Part shown: positions 60,213 through 64,000 of the stretch, piece by piece | How positions within the stretch are numbered: position 1 is the stretch's first letter | Layout: each line of letters starts with the position of its first letter | Assembly: GCA_963728165.1 (NCBI GenBank) | Contig: CAVSIY010000008.1 | Coordinates: forward strand, 62,001 to 126,000 | Source: Hyphomicrobium_A sp963728165 | Lineage (GTDB): Bacteria; Pseudomonadota; Alphaproteobacteria; Rhizobiales; Hyphomicrobiaceae | Reading direction: 5' to 3' | Length of the DNA stretch: 64,000 nt | Made by a program: the position numbers and the translations under genes | Notes under the pieces: generated by a model | Databases searched by the model: none | Told to the model about the DNA's origin: nothing | What the model saw: the letters and a program-made list of their open reading frames with translations, nothing else

Positions 60213-60593
60213 ATGGACCTTCTGGCAAAAGCCGCCCGAATCACCGCAGCGGTCGTGTTGACGTCGCTTGCAAGCATGGTTGTGGCCGAGGACACCGTCG
60301 AGGTGAGCCCTTGGACCGCGGCTGAATTCGCCGGCAAAGGCGGTGATGCGCTCTCGATCGAGATGATTACCCCGACTGGGGCCGTCGTCTTGCTCAACCC
60401 GCACAGCGAAGCATGCACGCTTCGCTTTCCAATGAGGATCGGCGAGAAGGTGCACGTGCGCGGCGTCACCATCGAGGATCAACAGACCGTCTGTGAGGTG
60501 CTGTTGCGGTCGACGACCGAAGCCCCCTCGGCAATTTTCGCCTTCGACTGCCTGAACCAGAGCCCCGTTGATGATCGGCGCTGCCCCCAGTAG
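60213..60593 (+). CDS. Secreted hypothetical protein
   Basis: 126 aa. A signal peptide (AARITAAVVLTSLASMVVAE) is followed by a beta-rich mature part (DALSIEMITPTGAVVLLNPH, ACTLRFPMRIGEKVHVRGVT, TVCEVLLRSTTEAP) with four Cys, probably two disulfides. No family is recognised. It stands alone, 65 bp after the TetR gene. The following 400 bp (60594-60993) contain no gene I can support. Confidence 0.5.
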   Translation: MDLLAKAARITAAVVLTSLASMVVAEDTVEVSPWTAAEFAGKGGDALSIEMITPTGAVVLLNPHSEACTLRFPMRIGEKVHVRGVTIEDQQTVCEVLLRSTTEAPSAIFAFDCLNQSPVDDRRCPQ

Positions 60594-60993
60594 GCCGGCC
60601 ATGCCAACTCAGAGGGTTTCCAGCAAAAGGAGAGCGCCGGGAAGGGTGGTCGCCGGCGCCCTATCTGAGGGAGGCTTTGCCCAAACGAAGGGCAAGCACA
60701 GCATGTTCGAAGACGGCTCCCGCGGTCCACTACTTCAATAGTCGTAGGAAAGACGCTCCCTAGCCCGCGCCATCATGCGCATTGCTACGCCGGCTCGGTC
60801 ATATTGCTTCCGCAACCTACTGCGGGCTTGGCCTATTTTTCGGTGGGCCTTCATACCCTGCATGGTTGGAGGATCCCGGGGCCCGGGCGGCGCGTCGCCT
60901 CACGTCGTCCGGGTATCCACGACGAGCTGCATCAACAAAGGTGCCCCTACCTAGAATGTTGGAAGCGCGCAGCGAGCATCGCCGCTGTATTTT

Positions 60994-61224
60994 TTGCAGC
61001 AGGAACTGAGCCTGAGCTCAGATGCTTTTGGATTTAACGACGGCATATTCCGCAGGAGATGCGCATTGGATATTGAGGTTCGTGGCACTTCCGATATTGG
61101 CTCGCTGCGCAGGGCCATCGATGCGGCGTGCGAAGAGCTCGGCGTAAAGCTGCAGACCCTGGATGTGTCAATGAGGGACCGCCTCGTTGCGCGCATTCTG
61201 ACTTTGCTCAGCGGCGAAAACTGA
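60994..61224 (+). CDS. Small hypothetical protein
   Basis: Open frame of 76 aa. The C-terminal part looks like a real helical protein (IGSLRRAIDAACEELGVKLQ, DVSMRDRLVARILTLLSGEN), while the N-terminal 20 residues do not, so the start may be TTG 61063. No signal, no family recognised. Its end lies 13 bp from the 3' end of the convergent halogenase gene. Confidence 0.35.
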   Translation: MQQELSLSSDAFGFNDGIFRRRCALDIEVRGTSDIGSLRRAIDAACEELGVKLQTLDVSMRDRLVARILTLLSGEN

Positions 61225-61237
61225 CGCTGGCGCGCGA

Positions 61238-62902
61238 TCACTTGCGCTTGCCCCGGCCGCGCGGAAATTGCGGACGGGTTGGGAGCTGGATCTTCGTATT
61301 GCTCGGGCCGAAGCCCGGCAGGCCGGCAGCCTGTGGGGCTGCAAACGGGCCGGCCGGCGCCTTGCCTCCGGTCTTTAGGAACTCGGCCTGTCCGATCAGA
61401 CCTTTGAGCTGATCGGGCCGGTCGTCGCGCACGGCATTGCGGTATCGCTCATAGGTCGAGCGATTGAGAGAGGACGCGGTCGTCAGATGCGCTTGCCTGT
61501 AGAAGCCCTTTGCGATGAGGACGAGGGTGTAAACCGGGCTTGAGAATAAAAACGAGCTTTCCAGGTCCAGATCGTCGGGCGTCGTGTGGCGCCAGATTTT
61601 GAGATTCTCCTCAAGACGGTCGGAAAGCTTCACGCCCTCGCGCGCCGCCTTCCAATATTCGGTGTCGTGGCGATTATTGAGATGAAAGTGGAGCTGCACC
61701 AAATCGCGCACCTCCTCGTAGAGGCGCCGCATCTGGCGATTGTATGCGGCGGCGAGCTCGGGCTCGAAATCCCGGGTCGGCAGGTAGCGGCGGAGCCAGC
61801 GCGCCCCCAGATCCGACATGAAGATCGCTGTTGCCTCCAGCGGCTCGATGAAGCCGCTGGCAAGACCCAGCGCGATACAGTTCTTGACCCAGGCATTGCG
61901 CACACGCCCCGTTCGCATCGGGATGACGCGGGGTTCGCAGCCCTTGGCCTGATCGCCGTAGAAGGCGAGAAGCTCCTCGACGGCTTTGTCCTCGGAGATG
62001 AACTGGCTGGAGAAGACATAGCCCGTGCCGACGCGCGTCGTCAGCGGGATGTTGAAATTCCACCCCGCAGAGAAGCCGGTCGCCCGCGTCGTCGGTGCCA
62101 TGACGCTCGCGTCGCTATGGGGGATCTGCACGACGGCGGCGCGGTCATTCAGCAGATAATCACTATAGGGCTCGAAAGGCTCGCCCAGAGCCTTTTGAAG
62201 AATCGAGCCGCGAAAGCCGGTGCAGTCGATGACGAGGTCGATGGCGTGCTCGCCCTCACGCCGCAGGGAGAGCGATTTGACGAAGCCGCGCTCGTCGAGA
62301 TTGACGGCATCCACATCGTCCAGGATGTGCTTCACGCCGCGGCCCGTCGCGATGTCTTTCAGGAAGGCGGCAAGCTTGATGGCGTCGAAATGATACGTGT
62401 AGCCGAGCTCGGCGCTGAATTCGGGCGCGCCCGGGCGGCGCGGCGCGAGATTGCGCAGGACGATCTCTACGGCCGGCGAAAAGGCGCGCACATAGGCCAT
62501 GCCCGCATTCGAGGCTAGCCGCGCCGGATCGAAGGTGACGAAATAGTCTGCGAGTGAGCGCCCATCGAGCGAGCCGGGAGCATTGAGGACGTTCAGGAAC
62601 TCGACCGGCTGGCCCCTGTCGTCGTGGTTCCAGTTGATGAAATGGGCGGCGACCTTGAAGGTCGCATCGGTGTGCTTGAAGAATTCGGATTCCGACAGGC
62701 CGAGCTGATTGAGCAGGACGACCATGCCCGGCAGGCTTGCTTCTCCCACGCCGACGATGGGAATCGAAGGCGATTCGATCAGCGTTATCTCAAGAGGGTG
62801 CTTGGCATCGTTGGATTTGCAGAAGCGATTGAGAAAGGCGGCCGTAAGCCAGCCCGCCGTGCCGCCGCCAACGATCGTGATGCCGCGCAGTGGCTGGCCC
62901 AT
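61238..62902 (-). CDS. Flavin-dependent tryptophan-halogenase-family protein
   Basis: 554 aa. The FAD-binding start ITIVGGGTAGWLTAAFLNRF has GxGxxG-type glycines, followed by IPIVGVGEASLPGMVVLLNQ. ESEFFKHTDATFKVAAHFIN carries the Lys that relays HOCl in characterised halogenases (Lys79 of PrnA). IDLVIDCTGFRGSIL and ASGFIEPLEATAIFMSDLG complete the fold, the latter with the active-site Glu, while the neighbouring Ser of PrnA is replaced by Ala. The hallmark WxWxIP is replaced by GWNFNIPL. These changes suggest a divergent halogenase with a non-tryptophan substrate, or a related oxygenase. No flavin reductase or biosynthetic genes are adjacent. Confidence 0.87.
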   Translation of the reverse strand: MGQPLRGITIVGGGTAGWLTAAFLNRFCKSNDAKHPLEITLIESPSIPIVGVGEASLPGMVVLLNQLGLSESEFFKHTDATFKVAAHFINWNHDDRGQPVEFLNVLNAPGSLDGRSLADYFVTFDPARLASNAGMAYVRAFSPAVEIVLRNLAPRRPGAPEFSAELGYTYHFDAIKLAAFLKDIATGRGVKHILDDVDAVNLDERGFVKSLSLRREGEHAIDLVIDCTGFRGSILQKALGEPFEPYSDYLLNDRAAVVQIPHSDASVMAPTTRATGFSAGWNFNIPLTTRVGTGYVFSSQFISEDKAVEELLAFYGDQAKGCEPRVIPMRTGRVRNAWVKNCIALGLASGFIEPLEATAIFMSDLGARWLRRYLPTRDFEPELAAAYNRQMRRLYEEVRDLVQLHFHLNNRHDTEYWKAAREGVKLSDRLEENLKIWRHTTPDDLDLESSFLFSSPVYTLVLIAKGFYRQAHLTTASSLNRSTYERYRNAVRDDRPDQLKGLIGQAEFLKTGGKAPAGPFAAPQAAGLPGFGPSNTKIQLPTRPQFPRGRGKRK

Positions 62903-63075
62903 ATGATCCCGTCCCCGATGTGCTGATCGAAGCTAGACGCACGGCCGGCACGTGCCAAGCCGGACTGCAAGCGCGCGCTGGCCGCAGGGCTGCGAACGCC
63001 CAAGCCGCTCAGGCAAATCAGCGATAAGGGGGCTGCCGGGGGAGCCCCACACGCTACGGACCTGAAGCCGAAAAT

Positions 63076-63120
63076 TGGTGGGTGATGAAGGACTCGAACC
63101 TTCGACCCGCTGATTAAGAG
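63076..63120 (-). other. 3' fragment of tRNA-Lys(CUU), probable attachment-site scar
   Basis: The minus strand reads from the anticodon loop (CTCTTAATCAG, anticodon CTT), through the anticodon-stem 3' strand and variable loop, the T arm (GAAGG-TTCGAGT-CCTTC), to the acceptor 3' strand ATCACCC and ACCA. The 5' half (D arm and acceptor 5' strand) is missing: plus-strand sequence after 63120 no longer matches a tRNA. A displaced 3' tRNA end is the usual scar at one border of an element integrated by a tyrosine recombinase. By orientation, the host chromosome lies to the left and the element to the right. Confidence 0.75.
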
Positions 63121-63208
63121 GCGACCGAATATTCCGTGATCTCAATGGCCGTTACCAGATCTGTCCCCCACCAGGCCCCAAAGAAACCCAAGGTAATTCA
63201 ACGCCACG

Positions 63209-63490
63209 TCACCTCGAGTGGTAACACTCGTGCCGAAGTCGGCGTGCGTCTGCGCTCGGATGACTGCATGAGAGAGGAGCGTTCAAAGCAGCGGCGGCTC
63301 GGTTATGGGGTTCGGTGTTGATTTTGATCGGCCTCATGCTTCCGCTGGCGCGTTGCGCGAGCCCTACTGCGCGCAGAAGGCTGCGATCGACGAGCCGCTT
63401 CAGGCCGTCACGCCGCCCCCCGCTGATCATCCGCCCGCCTTCAGCTAGCTTCCGCGGGAACCGCAGCTCGTCGGGTGTTAGATCGCTCAT
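63209..63490 (-). CDS. Small hypothetical protein
   Basis: Up to 93 aa from ATG 63490 with GGGAGAC upstream. The first part (MSDLTPDELRFPRKLAEGGR, then DGLKRLVDRSLLRAVGL) looks like a short helical, winged-helix-like module. The C-terminal half (IKINTEPHNRAAAALNAPLS) is less convincing, so the frame may be extended or disturbed. No family is recognised. It lies on the right side of the tRNA scar, in the possible integrated element. Confidence 0.35.
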   Translation of the reverse strand: MSDLTPDELRFPRKLAEGGRMISGGRRDGLKRLVDRSLLRAVGLAQRASGSMRPIKINTEPHNRAAAALNAPLSCSHPSADARRLRHECYHSR

Positions 63491-63811
63491 ACCGTCTCCC
63501 TGCCCGACTGCCATCGCCCCCGTTTGAGGCCGGGCATGCGCCGTGGTTGCCCACACACTATGCTGTATAATCCGCTTCATTCGAATCGGTCAGCTATGAG
63601 GAGGCCAGCGATGGCGACGAAGAAGGTCAGCCGCGACCGATCAATACGCGAAGACGCACAAGGCGACCACTGAGAGACAGACGGTCTAAAGTCACCAAAC
63701 CCAAAAAGAGCAAGCGGTAATCGCCAGAAAACACAAGCCCCGGAAGCAATACCATCCGAGGCCGCTGAACTAAGCTGGCGAGAAGCCACCGGCAAGTGAC
63801 CCACTTGCGAG
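63491..63811. other. Gene-poor stretch with a possible broken small basic-protein ORF
   Basis: I see no complete gene here. A plus-strand ATG at 63611 opens MATKKVSRDR and stops after 20 codons. Adjacent frames then carry DQYAKTHKATTERQTV and SKVTKPKKSKR to about 63720, which together look like one small Lys-rich protein broken by frameshifts. This is a weak reading. Confidence 0.2.
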
Positions 63812-64000
63812 TCAGGATTTCTTCTTTTTCCTCTTCGGCTCCCAGAGGCCGAGCATGGCTCCCGTTGGGTCGGTGATGATGCTGAGCGAACCAGCACCTT
63901 TGACCTCGGTCACATCCTTCTTCACCTTTGCCCCAAGAGACTTCGCCTTTTTGGTCGCCTTCTTGACGTTGCCGACCTCCACATAGGCGATCCACATCGA
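63812..64000 (-). CDS. VOC (glyoxalase/dioxygenase superfamily) protein, C-terminal part
   Basis: Only the last ~62 residues lie in the window; the gene continues past the right edge. WIAYVEVGNVKKATKKAKSL, then VKGAGSLSIITDPTGAMLGL and WEPKRKKKKS match the C-terminal beta-alpha-beta-beta-beta module of VOC proteins, in which DPTGAxxGLWEP is typical. The Lys-rich tail is unusual. The activity cannot be inferred from this part. Confidence 0.75.
   Translation of the reverse strand, partial: SMWIAYVEVGNVKKATKKAKSLGAKVKKDVTEVKGAGSLSIITDPTGAMLGLWEPKRKKKKS

Noticed and set aside
63076..63180. Complete tRNA gene
   Set aside because: Only the 3' half fits; no D arm or acceptor 5' strand follows after 63120, so it is kept as a fragment.

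Overview
This is a GC-rich (about two thirds by eye) chromosomal segment of an alphaproteobacterium, most likely Hyphomicrobiales (Rhizobiales). The clues are an FnrN-type Fe-S regulator with TTGAT-N4-ATCAA boxes, a class I PHA synthase, porins and small proteins of rhizobial type, CtrA-like TTAACCAT motifs and dispersed GGGGAGAGGG palindromes. No ribosomal RNA, CRISPR array, complete tRNA or transposase gene was seen.

Layout. 1-2966: cell-wall precursor genes glmU-glmS (minus strand; glmS runs off the left edge). 3262-10728: a SPOR-like membrane protein, two tandem YpfJ-type zinc peptidases, malonyl-CoA decarboxylase, an ABM-domain protein and secreted small proteins, ending with a DUF3300 protein with a repetitive basic tail. 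10821-17135: elongation factor P with its modification enzymes EpmA and EpmB, interspersed with an AraC regulator, ArsC, a porin and a Cys-rich secreted protein. 17494-19626: a molybdopterin oxidoreductase. 19685-26493: a copper/silver export and handling operon (cusB-cusA-CMD-copC-copD), all joined by ATGA overlaps.

26444-41429 is a low-oxygen/dormancy-like block: a P2-type cation ATPase and Na/Ca exchanger, divergent PHA synthase, STAS protein and glucokinase, an operon DUF2267-(Pcm-erythromycin esterase fusion)-XRE-pfkB, a CBS-pair protein, an Fe-S FnrN regulator and hemN. FNR-type boxes lie in front of most of these units. The gene content resembles the mycobacterial DosR dormancy regulon.

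41713-59535 holds two further RND efflux systems: a NodT lipoprotein with a convergent pump-adaptor pair, and azoR-adaptor-pump divergent from a TetR gene with an 18-bp direct-repeat operator. Between them lies a molybdenum hydroxylase operon (IorA, IorB, di-haem cytochrome c, XdhC, MocA). 60213-62902 has a secreted protein and a flavin-dependent halogenase. At 63076 a 3' fragment of tRNA-Lys(CUU) looks like the junction of an integrated element that extends beyond the right edge.

Caution on quality: seven conserved genes (glmU, cusA, copD, the STAS gene, glk, iorB, azoR) carry eight frameshifts, every one explained by a single extra base. This pattern points to insertion-type sequencing errors rather than gene decay, so these genes are described as if intact.
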